Below are positions 9,076 through 19,757 of a stretch of 64,000 bases of DNA, in pieces. The first letter of the stretch is position 1, and every line of letters begins with the position of its first letter. Where the stretch lies: NCBI GenBank assembly GCA_047967505.1, contig CM106540.1, one strand, 5' to 3'. The notes under the pieces are model-generated. The model made no database searches. It was not told the origin of the DNA and saw only the letters and a list, made by a program, of their open reading frames with translations. The translations under genes and the position numbers were made by a program. The stretch comes from Dipteris shenzhenensis. Taxonomy: Eukaryota; Polypodiophyta; Polypodiopsida; Gleicheniales.

Positions 9076-11110
9076 CAGAGATGTTGTTTTTGATGAGATG
9101 AGCAGCTCATATAAACCAGTAAATGTAATGATTGATGTAGATGCACAAAATGGTAATGCTGCACAGAATTCACAGGAACAATCACAAAATATTAGTGGAC
9201 CTGGAGTGTCCTCTAGTAGTGGTTCACATACCTCGCCATGGATAGGCAGATTGAGATCAGGAGAATCTCCTCAAAGCAATGCAGAGAGTGGTATGCAGGT
9301 ATCACGAAAAGGAAAAGAGAAGGTAGATCAGCCCATGTTTGATGTGAATGCAGGTCACTCTTATGTGGATGGTGAATCCAGTGGCTCAGAACAGAGCATT
9401 GATGATGAGTTGGGTATTCCTTCTGTTGTTACACCTGGAGTAAGAAAGATTAGGGATGTTTTGAGAGCACCTGGAAGTGAGCCTATTTTGCACAGGTCTA
9501 CTAGGGTTAGGTATCCTATGGATAGGCTGAAATATGATGGATTTACAGCCATTCACTATGCCTATATGGTCAAAGTGATACAGGAACCAGGACCCACTTC
9601 TTTTGAGCAAGCCATGGGAAATGAAAAATGGGAGAAAGCCATGGATGAAGAAATGGATGCCTTGGAAGTAAATTCTACATGGGAATTGGTGCCTTTACCT
9701 AAAGACAAGAATGCGATTGGCTATAAGTGGGTTTATAAGATCAAGCACAATGCAGATGGTTCTATGAATAGATACAAGGCAAGATTAGTTGTCAAGGGGT
9801 ATGCATAGACATATGGCATTGATTATGAAGAAACTTTCGGTTGCAAGGATGGCAACCGTAAGAGCAGCCATTGCTATGGCTGCATCAAAGGGATGGTCTT
9901 TATATCAAATAGATGTAAAGAATGCCTTCTTGCATGGTGATTTGCAAGAAGAGGTCTTTATGGAGCAGCCACCAGGTTATGTTCATGCTCTTCATCTTGA
10001 GTTTGTTTGCAGGTTGAAGAAAGCCTTGTATGGCTTGAAGCAAGCACCTAGAGCATGGTCTAACAAGATAGGACAATATCTTGTCACTATTGGCTTTCAG
10101 ATTTCCAAGGCAGATTTCTCACTCTATGTGAGAAAAACAGAGAAAGGCATTATGCTGCTTGTCATTTATGTTCATGATTTGATCATCACAGGTGATAGTG
10201 ATGAAGATATCGTTCATGTGAAAATGCTATTGAGGCAGAAGTTTGAGATGAAGGATTTGGGAGAGCTACGTTATTTCTTGGGCATTCAGGTGATTAGATC
10301 ACCAAGTGGGATAGAGCTCTTGTAGAGGCAGTATAGATTGGACATGCTGTCTAAATATGGGATGACAGGCTGTAAGCTATTTCAGTTCCTTTGGAGCAGA
10401 ATGTGAAGCTGAGCACAGATGCAGGTGAGCTTTTGGAAGATCCTACTATGTACAGACGCATAGTAGGAAGTTTGATTTATATGACTATTACCAGGCTAGA
10501 TCTAAGCTATGCTGTTGGATTGGTAAGTCAGTTTATGCAGGCTCCAAGGAAACCACATTTGGATGCGACTAGACGCATACTCAGGTATGTGAAGTACACA
10601 TTGCAATATGGACTATTTTATGAGGCTGGGGTTCAGATACAGTTGCATGGATACACTGATGCTGATTGGGCTGGTAGTATTTCTGATAGACGATCTACCA
10701 GTGGATATGTGTTCTCTTTTGGGAGTGCTGCAGTCACTTGGAGCAGCAAGAAACAGCCTACAGTTGCATTGTTGAGCACAGAGGCTGAGTACAGGGGTGC
10801 AGCAATGGCTGCATGTGAGGTAGCTTGGTTGCATAAGCTACTCTATGATTTGCATCAGTCTACAGATGGGCCAGTTGTCATTTATTGTGACAACATGAGC
10901 AGCATACACTTGGCAAATAACCCAGTCTATCATGCTAGAACAAAGCACATTGAGGTGCATTATCACTATATGCGGGAGAAGGTTTTACTAGGTCTTATTG
11001 ATCTAGTTTATGTCAGCACAGAGGATTAGGTAGCTGACATATTCACAAAAGCATTGGGCGCAAAGAAGCTGCACAAGTTTAGAGACCTGCTTGGTGTGTA
11101 GGAATCGGGA
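9076..11110 (+). pseudogene. Copia reverse transcriptase-RNase H of element B+
   Basis: An acidic, serine-rich linker (about 9100-9420) precedes RT. RT blocks are NSTWELVPLPKDKNAIGYKW (about 9670-9730), RLVVKGYA, YQIDVKNAFLHGDLQEEVFM (about 9904-9963), GLKQAPRAW, a catalytic block read as YVHDLIITG (about 10,168-10,195; the usual YVDD has Asp to His) and FEMKDLGELRYFLGI. RNase H blocks are GYVFSFGSAAVTW, KKQPTVALLSTEAEYRGAA and ARTKHIEVHYHYMREK (about 10,938-10,983). Stops at 9806, 10,323, 11,027 and 11,099 are TAG; at the last three, element Y has CAG. One frameshift lies near 10,370. Confidence 0.9.
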
Positions 11111-11127
11111 TTGAGCTCGAGGGGGAG

Positions 11128-11476
11128 TGTTGAGTTATCAAGCTCCACTCGCGATATGCCAGGGCGACCGTTGTACATTTATGTCACCGACTTGTTAGCT
11201 GCAGATGCGGTTGGTACACCGCCCACGAATAATAGCTAGATGATAGCTATCCTTATCTACTCTAGTTTGTGGCTCAGTTAGTCTGCCACCTTAGTTAGTT
11301 GAGTTTGGTTTGAGACCCACATATAGGGTTCTTCTATTTCTTTGTACTTGAGTTCTTTTGGCTTTCACAACTAAGAAGAGGAAAATTGTTTTCAGCCTCC
11401 ACCTTTGTGTGTATTCCCCCATTGTGTATGTGAGAAAGCTGCAAGTGAGACTCCTCTCTCTCCCACTATCTTCACA
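11128..11476 (+). repeat. 3' LTR of element B+
   Basis: Complete family-B LTR in plus orientation, preceded by the polypurine tract (CGAGGGGGAG, 11,119-11,127). It ends ...ATCTTCACA at 11,476 and is followed at once by minus-strand protease sequence of B', which makes its outer edge a precise insertion-type boundary. Confidence 0.9.
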
Positions 11477-12743
11477 AATCTGACCTGCAAGCCTTGCTTA
11501 AGCATTTGACCAACAAAAACTAGGTTCTTGGTGATATTTGGGACATGAAATACATCCGACAGGTATTTATTTTTTCCATCCTGCATAGACAAAGGAATTT
11601 TACCAATCTGCACAATAGGATGTGCAGTATCATCACCAGTCTCCACAAATCCTCGTCTTTTCATTTTCCTTGCATCCGTTCTACTTGACCTGTCATGTGG
11701 TTTGATGCACTTGAGTCAACATACCACACATCATTGATTTCTTTTGCACTTGTCACAGAATTGGTCATGTGCTGCACCATAAACAGATGCTCATTTTTGT
11801 CATCACCCTATCTACTAGAGGATGCATAATTGCCTTGTTGCAATTTTCCAGTCATGATGTCATTCTGCTTTTTATAGCAGTCTTTAATCGTATGACCCAT
11901 TTTACCACAGTAGTAGCATTCAACATTGCTGTTTGCATTTTGGCCTCTCTACCATCCACCACGACCTCTTTGGCTCCCCCTGCCTCTAAAGTTACCATGT
12001 CCTCCTCCATAGGATTGGTTTTCTTGAATTTGTTGCATATTTTGATTTCTACCATGGCCTCCTAATCGGCTTGCTCTACCTCTGCCTCTACCTCTTCTAG
12101 CATTTGAGTAGAAGATAGCTTCTTTTGAAGTTCCTCCTAAAGAAGATGCACCACCATTTCTCTGATCTTCAGAAATTAAAAGAGCAACCAACTCCTCCAA
12201 ATCAAGAAAATTCTCATGGACGGTAATGGATGTCCGAAATTGTGCATAATCCTTTCCTAGACCATTCAAGCTCACAGAAACTAAATCATCATCTTCCACT
12301 GGCGACCCAATTGAAGCAAGTGCATCTACAATCTTCTTCACCTTCATGTGGTAGTCATTGATGCTCATATTTTCTCTCTGCACATTCTGCAACTCTTGCT
12401 TGAGCTGCATTTTCTTGGCTTGTGTATTTGTGCTATACATTTTTGTCAAAGTATCCCACGCCTCCTTTGGCATGCTTGCATCTTGAATATGCACAATCAT
12501 AGAATCTGAAATACTGATAGACAACTAGTACATAACTTTTTTGGCTCTCTCATGCCAGCCTTTAAATGCCTGCAACTCTTGTTGATTGGGAACATTAGGA
12601 ATAACTGGTTCTTGTTCAGCTTCAGTAATGAACTCCCAATAGCCTTTTCCCTTAAGGAAATTCATCATTCTAAACTTTCATGCTTGGAAGTTGTTCTTGT
12701 CAAGCTTTTCAATGACAGCATGTGAAAGAGCATCAGATGCCAT
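11477..12743 (-). pseudogene. Copia gag-protease fragment of element B'
   Basis: Minus-strand gag starting at ATG 12,743 (MASDALSHAVIEKLDKNNF), with the capsid-type blocks SISDSMIVHIQDASMPKEAW, NTQAKKMQLKQELQNVQREN and NGLGKDYAQF (about 12,220-12,500), the GRGRGR-rich tract near 12,080 and a CCHC knuckle near 11,880-11,920. The protease part (about 11,477-11,770) has VDSSASNHMTGQ-type sequence and YLSDVFHVPNITKNLVFVGQ. The longest open piece is 11,949-12,524. Stops lie near 12,527 and 11,814, and there are frameshifts near 12,660 and 11,665. It keeps CAG at positions where B+ has TAG. Confidence 0.87.
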
Positions 12744-13277
12744 TGCAGAACACTGCAAAATATTCTGTCACTATAAAAAAAGACAACTTTTGCCTGACAA
12801 GGGCAAATCTGCAAAACTGACGAAAGTGGTATTCGACACACAGTCACTTCCTAGTGAAATTATGCATCCACAGGCAATAAGAATGATTCTAACACTCCCA
12901 ATATCTCTGTGCATGGGCATACGATGTAATTTCTACGATAACTTTTCACCGACTTGCAAAACAGTGGTCGCATAGCAAAAACAAGGCACTTTCTTGAGTG
13001 CCTGTGGAAAACTTTCTCCACCAAAACGGGCCCCAAAATGGCCTCAAATCAAAAAAATAATTTCACCAAGGGCTTTGCCTATGCCCGTAGCATATACTGC
13101 CCTTTCACCACAGCGTGAAGGGCATCCCAATCTGAGACAGTGCACTCTTGCACTTTCCGGCTATGCTACCTATAGAGATTTGCTCCTAGACTCAAAAAAA
13201 AAAAAAAGCAACACTGATCCTCTTACTAGGACACCGAAGACTTGGTTTGCTTTCTTGAGCTTCTTACCACGAACCGA

Positions 13278-13527
13278 GCTCTGATACCATGTAAAGAAAG
13301 TGGGAGAGAAGGAAGGAGTCTCACTTGCAGCTTTCTCACATACACAATGCGGGAATATACACAAAGATGGAGGCTGAAAACCATTTTCCTCTTCTTAGTT
13401 GTGTAAGCCAAAAGAACTCTAAGTACAAGAGAATAGGTGAACCCTATATGTGGGTCTCAAATCAAACTCAGCTAGCTAAGGTGGCATACTAACTGAGCCA
13501 CTAACTAGAGTACATAAAGATAGAGCT
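13278..13527 (-). repeat. Primer binding site and truncated 5' LTR of B'
   Basis: TGGTATCAGAGC on the minus strand (13,278-13,289) follows a family-B LTR whose primer-side end is intact (TGTAAAGAAAGTGGG at 13,290 on the plus strand) but whose distal ~110 bp are lost. At about 13,527 it joins the truncated 3' LTR of element C. Confidence 0.88.
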
Positions 13528-13528
13528 A

Positions 13529-13619
13529 CTGAAATGCCTTCTCCTCATATGGGGGGCTTACAAGTAGAGTTAGCTGGTTCTCACATAGTTACAGGAGAGT
13601 GGAGCATTGATATCTAACA
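13529..13619 (-). repeat. Truncated 3' LTR of element C
   Basis: The first ~90 bp of the A/C-family LTR (TGTTAGATATCAATGCTCC on the minus strand), ending near GGCATTTCAGTAGCTC, where family-B LTR sequence takes over. The polypurine tract lies at 13,620-13,628. Confidence 0.85.
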
Positions 13620-13639
13620 CCCCCCCTCAATGTCCACCC

Positions 13640-15377
13640 CCAAGTGAACTTACTTTTTCGGCCCAATGCCAAGTCGATGAAGATGCCTCTCCAGCAAGTC
13701 TCTTCCAAGAGCCTTCGTGAAGATGTTTGCAGCATTCTCTGTAGTCGGACAATACACCAAGTCAACCTCTCCATCCATGATGAGCTCACGTACAAAGTGA
13801 TGTTGAATCTCAATATGTTTTGTGTGAGCATGGAACACAGGGTTCTTTGCAATTGCCATGCAACTCTGATTGTCACATGATAATTGCGTAGGCTTGTTCT
13901 ACACTGCACCCATGTCCCCTAAAATCCTCCTCAACTACACTACCTCATAAGAAGCAAAACATGCTGATTTGTACTTAGCCTCGATAGAAGAAAGAGCAAC
14001 TGTGGGTTACTTCTTGCTGACCCATGACACAGCTCCAGATCCAAGTGAGAAACAGTAACCTATCAATGATCTCCTACTGTCCACGTCTCCTGCCCAATCC
14101 GAGTCATAGAATCCGATCAAGATGTTGCCCTTGGTATAGGTGATGCCATAATCAAGTGTGCCTTTGATGTATTTTAGCACCCGCATCCCTGCCCTCCAAT
14201 GGTTCTCTCGGGGCTTATTGGATACACCAGTCACAAAGCTGATGTTCGGCCACGTGTTACATAAGTAAATCAAACTAACCACAAGCCTTCTGTACTTCGC
14301 TTCGTCCACCAGTGGTGATGAATCCTTGTTTGAGAGCGTCACATCAACCTCCATAGGGGTGCCAACTATCTTGCACTCAGCCATGCCAAATGCCTTCAGT
14401 ATCTCTCCAGCATACTTCAGCTGTGAGATGAAGATCTGTTTTAGCTCTTGCCAAACTACAGAAATGCATCGGTCTGAGGTCTATCATTTCAAACTCTCTT
14501 CCTAGCAAATGATTTGTCTGTGAGATCTTCTCTTCATGGTTCCCTTTTATGACAAGGTCATCCACATAAAGAACCACGATCATACACCTACCTCCTTCTC
14601 TGTAGTTATACAAATTTGCATTAGATGGGCTCCCGAACCCGTTTTGTAGAAAGTAGGCATCAATCCACTGGTACCATGCTCGTCGGGCCTATTTCAGCCC
14701 GTAAAGTACCTTCTTCAGTTTACAGACTTTACCTTCTGAACCGGGGATCACAAAACCTGGTGGTTGTTCCACATATACCTCCTCCTTGAGATGTCTATTA
14801 AGAAAGGTGGATTTTACATCCATCTGAAACACAGGCTAACTATCTTGTGTTGCTTAAGCCAAAACACTACGAATTGTGGTTAGTTGAGTTGTGGGAGTAC
14901 AAGTATCCTGATAATCAAAACCATGTACCTGTGCGAATCCTTTTGCCACGAGCCGTGCCTTGTACTTATCCAACGTGCCGTCATACTTATACTTGGTCTT
15001 GTACACCCACTTTTGGTGCTAATTACCTTGCATTTTGGTGGTTGATCCACAAGGTGCCAAGTGTTGTTCTTCATTATGGAGCCATACTCTGACTGCATAA
15101 CCTCCATCCACCTATCATCAACCTGTGCCTCTTCAAGACACTTGGGTTCTTCAGCATGGATCACCTGTGTCATCAAAGCATAGTTGACCAAGTGTTCTTG
15201 CGCCCTTCTTTGCTCCTCTAATCTCTTGGACCGGCGGTGTTCGGATGGTTCCTCCTCAATGGCTGGAGGTTCTTTGCCATCCAAAAACTGCTTTATCCAC
15301 TTTGGGAATGGCTGTTGCCATTGTGGTTCCACAGGCTCTTCGACCTCTTCTTTATCTTGAATCCTGCCAAGCACCAT
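13640..15377 (-). pseudogene. Copia reverse transcriptase-RNase H of element C
   Basis: Minus-strand pol 3' region. It begins with the linker (EEPVEPQWQQPFPKWIKQFL, RRSKRLEEQRRAQEHLVNYA at about 15,180-15,330) and continues with NNTWHLVDQPP (about 15,055). A decayed RT core (MDVKSTFL.. near 14,815, RAW near 14,680, [12 protein letters not shown] at about 14,550-14,580) precedes RNase H: GYCFSLGSGAVSW (about 14,035-14,075), NPVFHAHTKHIEIQHHFVRE and DIFTKALGRDLLERH-type sequence (about 13,660-13,850). There are several frameshifts. It is more complete than, and closely related to, element A. Confidence 0.87.
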
Positions 15378-15502
15378 TGGGGGAGTTCGGTCTACTATTG
15401 GTGGTTGTACTGGATGGATATCCTGGTCCTGGTTGTTTGGGAAGGAAACATCCTCCTCCGATTGATGCGGCTATTCTGAGAAGACCACATTGCGACTTAC
15501 TA

Positions 15503-16519
15503 TTACCTTCTTGGTAACAGGATTATAGAGATGGTAACCCTTCGCCTCTTCATTGCAGCCCAAGAAAATACACTTTCGGCTCTTTCGTTCCCATTTGGTC
15601 CTATTAGCATCAGGGACATGCACAAAACAGTCACATCCAGAAACTCTGAGATGTGCAACTGAAGGTTTCTTACTAGAAAAGGCCTGTTCACAGCCTTCAT
15701 GTAGCTACAATTCAGAATGTAAACTGCCATGTTACATGCTTCAGCCCAGAAAGTATTTGGCAAATCTTTTCCTTTCATCATACTCCTGCCCATTTCGCAG
15801 ATGATGTGCATCTTGCGCTCTGCTACTCCATTTTGCTGTGATGTATGTGGCGGGGGTTTCTGCCTCTTGATCCCATGACTTTTGCAATAACTTTCGAATT
15901 CACTTGATGTGAACTCACCACCTTTGTCTGATCTCAACTTCTTCACCTTCCTCCCTGTTTCTTTCTCGACCATTACATGCCATTCTTTGAACTTACTAAA
16001 AGCCTCATCTTTAGTCTTTAGGAAGTATATCCATATCCTTCTACTATAGTCGTCGATTAGTGTCATGAAGTAGTAGGAACCACCCAAAGCTTTTGTCTCC
16101 ATCTTTCTGCAGAGGTCCATGTGAATGAGCTCTAGAGGAGCCTTTGCCCTACTAGCCTCTTTAGGAAAGGGCTGCCGATGTTGCTTGCCCATCATGCAAG
16201 CTTCACATAAATCGGGCATATCTGTAATTTCTGGTAGGTCTGTAATCATTCCACTTTTATGCATCTCCTTTAAAGAACTAAGGTTAAGATGACCAAACCT
16301 CTCATGCCACAGCTTAGTGTTGCTCACATCGGCTCGAGCACTAAAAGCTGAGAGTTCGTAGATGTTATTGCGCCGTGTACCTTTACCAATGACCTTCCCT
16401 TGAAGATCCAAAATCTGTGTGCCATTCTTATCGAAATGAACTTTGAGGTCCCGATCCGTGATCGTAGAATCGGACAAGAAGTTCCTCTTGATATCTGGCA
16501 CGTAAAGAACATCGGACAA
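15503..16519 (-). pseudogene. Copia integrase of element C
   Basis: The longest intact retroelement frame in this block (338 codons). It opens with the end of protease (SDVLYVPDIKRNFLS), then the HHCC domain (LWHERFGHLNLSSLKEMHK ... CEACMMGKQHRQPF, about 15,990-16,320). The catalytic core shows MDLCRKMETKALGGSYYFM, LIDDYSRRIWIYFLKTKDEA, LRSDKGGEFTSSEFESYC and PHTSQQNGVAERK. DDE-type residues are largely present (ID-D, SDKGGE, downstream E). After about residue 300 the frame shifts out of the integrase C-terminal part (VFLGYS-like sequence expected). It is probably inactive without the rest of pol. Confidence 0.9.
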
Positions 16520-17575
16520 CTATTTTACAACTCCATCTGACTTGAGAGTAATCATACCTTTTCTTTTTGCTGGACATTTTGCATCATTGCCGACTGCTAC
16601 CAGGATGTCATTCCCTACCAGATGTAGAGAGGTATACCAATCCTTCCAGCTGGTCATGTGGTGCGATGCACCACTGTCAATAATCCAAGGTTCATCTGTA
16701 GGTACATGAACTGCCTCCATGCAAATCTTCTCAATTGCTATAAACAGCTCTATTGGTACTACTTGCGCGCTGTTGCTAGACTCTTTCTTTACTCCATTCT
16801 TCTCATCTGCAATCTTCTTCCGGCACTCATTCTGTTTGTGCCCTGCCTCGTTGCAATAGAAGCACTTGATCTTCTTCTTTTTCTTTTATCATCAGAAGAA
16901 GATGGGTTACCAGAGTCCTTACCCTTACCTTTCTTTGATCTAGCCGAGAAAGCCGAATCTTCTCGAGTCCTTGTCTTTTGATGCATCTCCTCCAAAAGCA
17001 TTGCGCTGAAATCCTCAAAGTTGAGGGGCGGATTTTTGTTTTGCATATTCAGTGCCATAACAAGACTGTCGTACTTTGGTGGTTCATGCTAGATTCTCGC
17101 TGGTGATGGTGATGCCAATCGCAGTCATCTGATCGCACAGATTCTTCACCCTAGTGATGAACTTCTCTACCATTTCAGACTCAGACAGTTTCTTGTTCGT
17201 GAGTTGAGTCTCCAGATTTTGAATCCGTGTCTGATTTGTGGTCTTGTACTCATTTTTCAAGACCGTCCATGCCTCCTCCGCTATGGTGACATGTTAAATT
17301 AACACCATGACAGAATCACTTACACTGCAGACAATAGAACACAGCGCATCTGCATTTCTTCTTGTCCACACAAGAATCTCATCCGTAGTTGGTAGTAGCA
17401 GTATCCCAAATCTCATATGCGCTTAGGATGGTCTTCATCTTTAACTTCCAGAGTAGATAGTTAGTGCCGTCCAACTTTCCACTTTCGCGGAGAAGTGGGA
17501 TTCGTAGTCTTGTGGGCTGGGCCATCTCTCACAATGAGCTCACAATCTGCTCACAAATAGAAACACACTACCAAA
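16520..17575 (-). pseudogene. Copia gag-protease of element C
   Basis: Decayed gag on the minus strand: RLRIPLLRESGKLDGTNYLL near 17,470-17,520, a knuckle CFYCNEAGHKQNECRKK at about 16,815-16,870, a lysine-rich stretch before it, and then protease with WIIDSGASHHMTSW (about 16,640-16,690) and LKSDGVVK at its end. Multiple stops and frameshifts separate the pieces (open parts 16,789-17,058 and 16,520-16,720). Confidence 0.82.
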
Positions 17576-17594
17576 TCTTCTTGCTAGAGCCTAA

Positions 17595-17606
17595 GCTCTG
17601 ATACCA
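17595..17606 (-). other. Primer binding site of element C
   Basis: TGGTATCAGAGC on the minus strand, two to four bases from the end of the 5' LTR. It is complementary to initiator-Met tRNA. Confidence 0.9.
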
Positions 17607-17608
17607 TA

Positions 17609-18315
17609 TAAGCACAGATAATAGGATCTCGTATGCAAGAGAGAAAAGTAGATAGTATGGAGAATAAAAAATTTGATTACTATAAAACTGATACAATAGA
17701 TGGCGCTGCCTCCCAGCCATGTGCTCCTATGAGAGGAGCTTTGATGGCATACTGGAAATAGTAGAGGACGGAGGCTAGATGCTAAGGAATTAGGGTTGCT
17801 GTAGCCAGTGATGATTATGGGCTTCATGGGCTTGCTCTTATATAGCCACCAGTTGTAGTCGGTTAGACTCAATTGGGAGACTAACCCAGTCCACCCAAGC
17901 CGACCGACTGGAGGTCGGTCCCGAAATAGGCCACCGACCACATGATAGAACTGTGGCGCAGAATAGAGCAACTGACCTACGCACACCGTTTGGCCCACAG
18001 CCATCCGGGATCATTTGGGGCTCCAAACGGGCCCCGCAGCCCGAGAGTGGGCTACCTCGGGAAATGCTCCGTCTACCCTCAGTGCATAGAGTCATGGGAT
18101 GCCTTCCCACACTTGCATGTAGCCTAGTTGGTAGTGTGCCAACTCTATCTGAAGCTGTCAAGCCATCACACCACACATGGCCCCCATCTGGTGTCCAAAC
18201 CAGGACCTACCGGATAACTGAGCTACTTAAATGCCTTCTTCTAATATGGGGGGCTTACAAGTAAGTTAGTTGGTTCCCACGTAGTTACACGAGAGTGGAG
18301 CATTGATATCTAACA
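17609..18315 (-). repeat. 5' LTR of element C
   Basis: About 707 bp, starting TGTTAGATATCAATGCTCC on the minus strand at 18,315, with a TATA box CTATATAAGAGC at about 17,832-17,846, where transcription of the element would start downstream. It is co-linear with the 3' LTR of A. The terminal dinucleotide at the primer side is not a clean CA, so that edge is uncertain by a few bases. Confidence 0.85.
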
Positions 18316-18560
18316 AGGGGGGGTGGGGGAGCAACGCTCCGCGATGAGGGTCTAGAGGCAACACCCCCGAGTGGGAGGATCGGGGGGCAACACCCCCCGA
18401 TGGGGATCTAGGGGCAATGCCCCAAGCAGTCAAGGAGGGGGTGGAACACCCCCTGATGAGGGTCTGGTGGCAATACCCCCTCAGTGGGAGGGTCGACGGG
18501 CAATATCCCTCAATGGGGATCTAGGGGCAATGCCCCCAATGGTGAGGTTCAAGGGCCATC
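18316..18560. repeat. G/C-rich minisatellite with self-complementary units
   Basis: Imperfect tandem units built from GGGGCAATGCCCC / GGGGGCAACACCCCC alternating with GATGGGGATCTAGG or GAGTGGGAGG. Each core is itself an inverted repeat, and both strands carry G runs of 4-7. It starts directly at the outer edge of element C. The open frame of about 96 codons through it is a by-product of the repeat. Confidence 0.8.
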
Positions 18561-19320
18561 GGTGGACGCCGGTCCCATATGGTATGCCCTGTGTTGCATT
18601 TGGGAGAGTATTTGCATGGGGATTGTATAAATATATATACATATTTTTATTTTTCTTTTGATTCATGTGCACTTTTATAAACATATATTTTTACATATGT
18701 ACTTATTTGCACATTTGAATATGTATGAGCTTATACTTTTATCTAAAATAAATACATATAAATCAAAGCGAATGTTTATTATATACACAAAGGGTAGATA
18801 AATGTTTATGTTTCTAGAGACATACTAATGTTTTTAGAACTATACATAATGAAACACATAAGAATTTGGACATGCTCCTAATCTACATATGTGCTTTAAA
18901 AAACAACAAAACCAAGCAAAAGAAATGCTTGTATAAAACAAAATGAGGAAACAAGGTGAATGATTATAAATCAGTCATAAGGCCTGCCCTAGATTCAAAA
19001 TAGCAAGGAAGATGTGCAGTGCGGAAAAAAAGGCGGAGATGATGTATTGATAGCTCATGAGAGAGAGAGAGAGAGAGAGCAAGGGGGAGGGGGCTAAAAA
19101 TGTGGAGGATTTCTCGAGGGAAAAAAAACTTGTGGAGAGGGAACAATACCAAGTGGATTGTAAAGTCATTTCGGATATTTTGAAATTGAAAATGTGAATT
19201 GCTTTCACTTAGTCCTTCCGTTTGGCAGGCCAAAATGAAATACGTATAAAGAAGCATAGCAAAATGAAATATACGTTTTCCTAAAATAAGGAAATGCATG
19301 TTGAAGACTCTCCTCAAAAC
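18561..19320. other. AT-rich intergenic sequence
   Basis: No gene or known element is recognised. It holds a (GA)11-type run at about 19,055-19,080 and poly-A/T stretches. This is the boundary between the retroelement block and the host-gene region. Confidence 0.5.
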
Positions 19321-19587
19321 CTAAAGCTTACCTTTGCGTTGCCGCTTATGCAATCTTTGTCTTCCACAGCTGGAAAGCATACTCACATTGGCGAGAGTGC
19401 AAAAAGGGATCACCCACACGTCGCCAAGCGAAAATATGCTAATATGCATGATTTTGAAATGGGAACCTTCTGAATGGCCTGGAATTGTTGTGGCACCAAA
19501 AATGGCATCCATAGTTTCACCCAGCTGGATTTCAGACACGGAAGCCCGTTGAAGGATACAATTTGCTGCGACTACACGTGGGCCCAT
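19321..19587 (-). CDS. Unrecognised open frame with splice-like ends
   Basis: An open minus-strand frame of 88 codons (MGPRVVAANCILQRASVSEI at its start, SLGDVWVIPFCTLANVSM in the middle, basic end RQRLHKRQRKGKL). No family is recognised. Its start is preceded by no clear promoter. Within it, CTGAAATCCAG (near 19,530) resembles an acceptor and AAAGGTAAGC (near 19,330) an excellent donor, so an internal exon of about 63 codons is possible. It lies downstream of the secreted-protein-like ORF on the same strand. A chance ORF is equally possible. Confidence 0.2.
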   Translation of the reverse strand: MGPRVVAANCILQRASVSEIQLGETMDAIFGATTIPGHSEGSHFKIMHISIFSLGDVWVIPFCTLANVSMLSSCGRQRLHKRQRKGKL

Positions 19588-19682
19588 AATTCGACTCTTG
19601 CAAAAAGCTAAAGGGAGAGTGGTCGTATGCAGCTTTTGTGGAAGAAAAGGTTGTTGAACTTGGGAGGGCCCATAGTGTTTAA

Positions 19683-19740
19683 GAATGCATAAACAATACG
19701 CTCAAGGAGAGTTGCATAAACAGTACGCTCAAGGCCCACT
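19683..19740. repeat. Two-copy ~27-bp tandem repeat
   Basis: GCATAAACAATACGCTCAAG and GCATAAACAGTACGCTCAAG occur in tandem with one difference within the repeated block. No other feature is seen in the 170 bp between the two minus-strand ORFs. Confidence 0.75.
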
Positions 19741-19757
19741 CGGACAAGAAACTCTTC

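Larger units (their letters stand above)
6395..11476 (+). mobile_element. Copia element B+, almost complete except 5' LTR
   Basis: Plus-strand family-B copia element: partial leader 6395-6808, gag, protease, integrase, RT and RNase H in the copia order, polypurine tract 11,119-11,127 and 3' LTR 11,128-11,476. The 5' LTR, primer site and about the first 110 bp of leader are missing. It lies inverted inside B', joining the B' RNase H end at 6394/6395 and the B' protease at 11,476/11,477. Many in-frame stops show it is inactive. Confidence 0.9.
11477..13527 (-). mobile_element. 5' part of host element B' (LTR, leader, gag, protease)
   Basis: Minus-strand family-B element running right to left: truncated 5' LTR 13,290-13,527, primer site 13,278-13,289, leader 12,744-13,277, gag from 12,743 and the first part of protease down to 11,477, where it is cut by the LTR of B+. 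Integrase, RT and most of RNase H are absent. The remaining 3' end of what appears to be the same element lies at 5993-6394. On the right, its LTR is fused to a truncated LTR of element C. Confidence 0.85.
13529..18315 (-). mobile_element. Copia element C, near complete
   Basis: Minus-strand copia element of the A/C family: 5' LTR 17,609-18,315, primer site 17,595-17,606, gag about 16,740-17,575, protease 16,520-16,720, integrase 15,503-16,519, RT about 14,400-15,377, RNase H about 13,640-14,384, polypurine tract 13,620-13,628 and only ~90 bp of 3' LTR (13,529-13,619). It holds the genes missing from element A. Frameshifts and stops occur throughout, so it is not autonomous now. Confidence 0.9.

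Noticed and set aside
11769-12065. Plus-strand 98-codon frame
   Set aside because: Antisense shadow of the B' gag.
14847-15517. Plus-strand frames of 80-90 codons
   Set aside because: Antisense shadows of element C RT and linker.
18371-18661. 96-codon frame, glycine/proline-rich
   Set aside because: Product of the G-rich minisatellite, not a protein gene.
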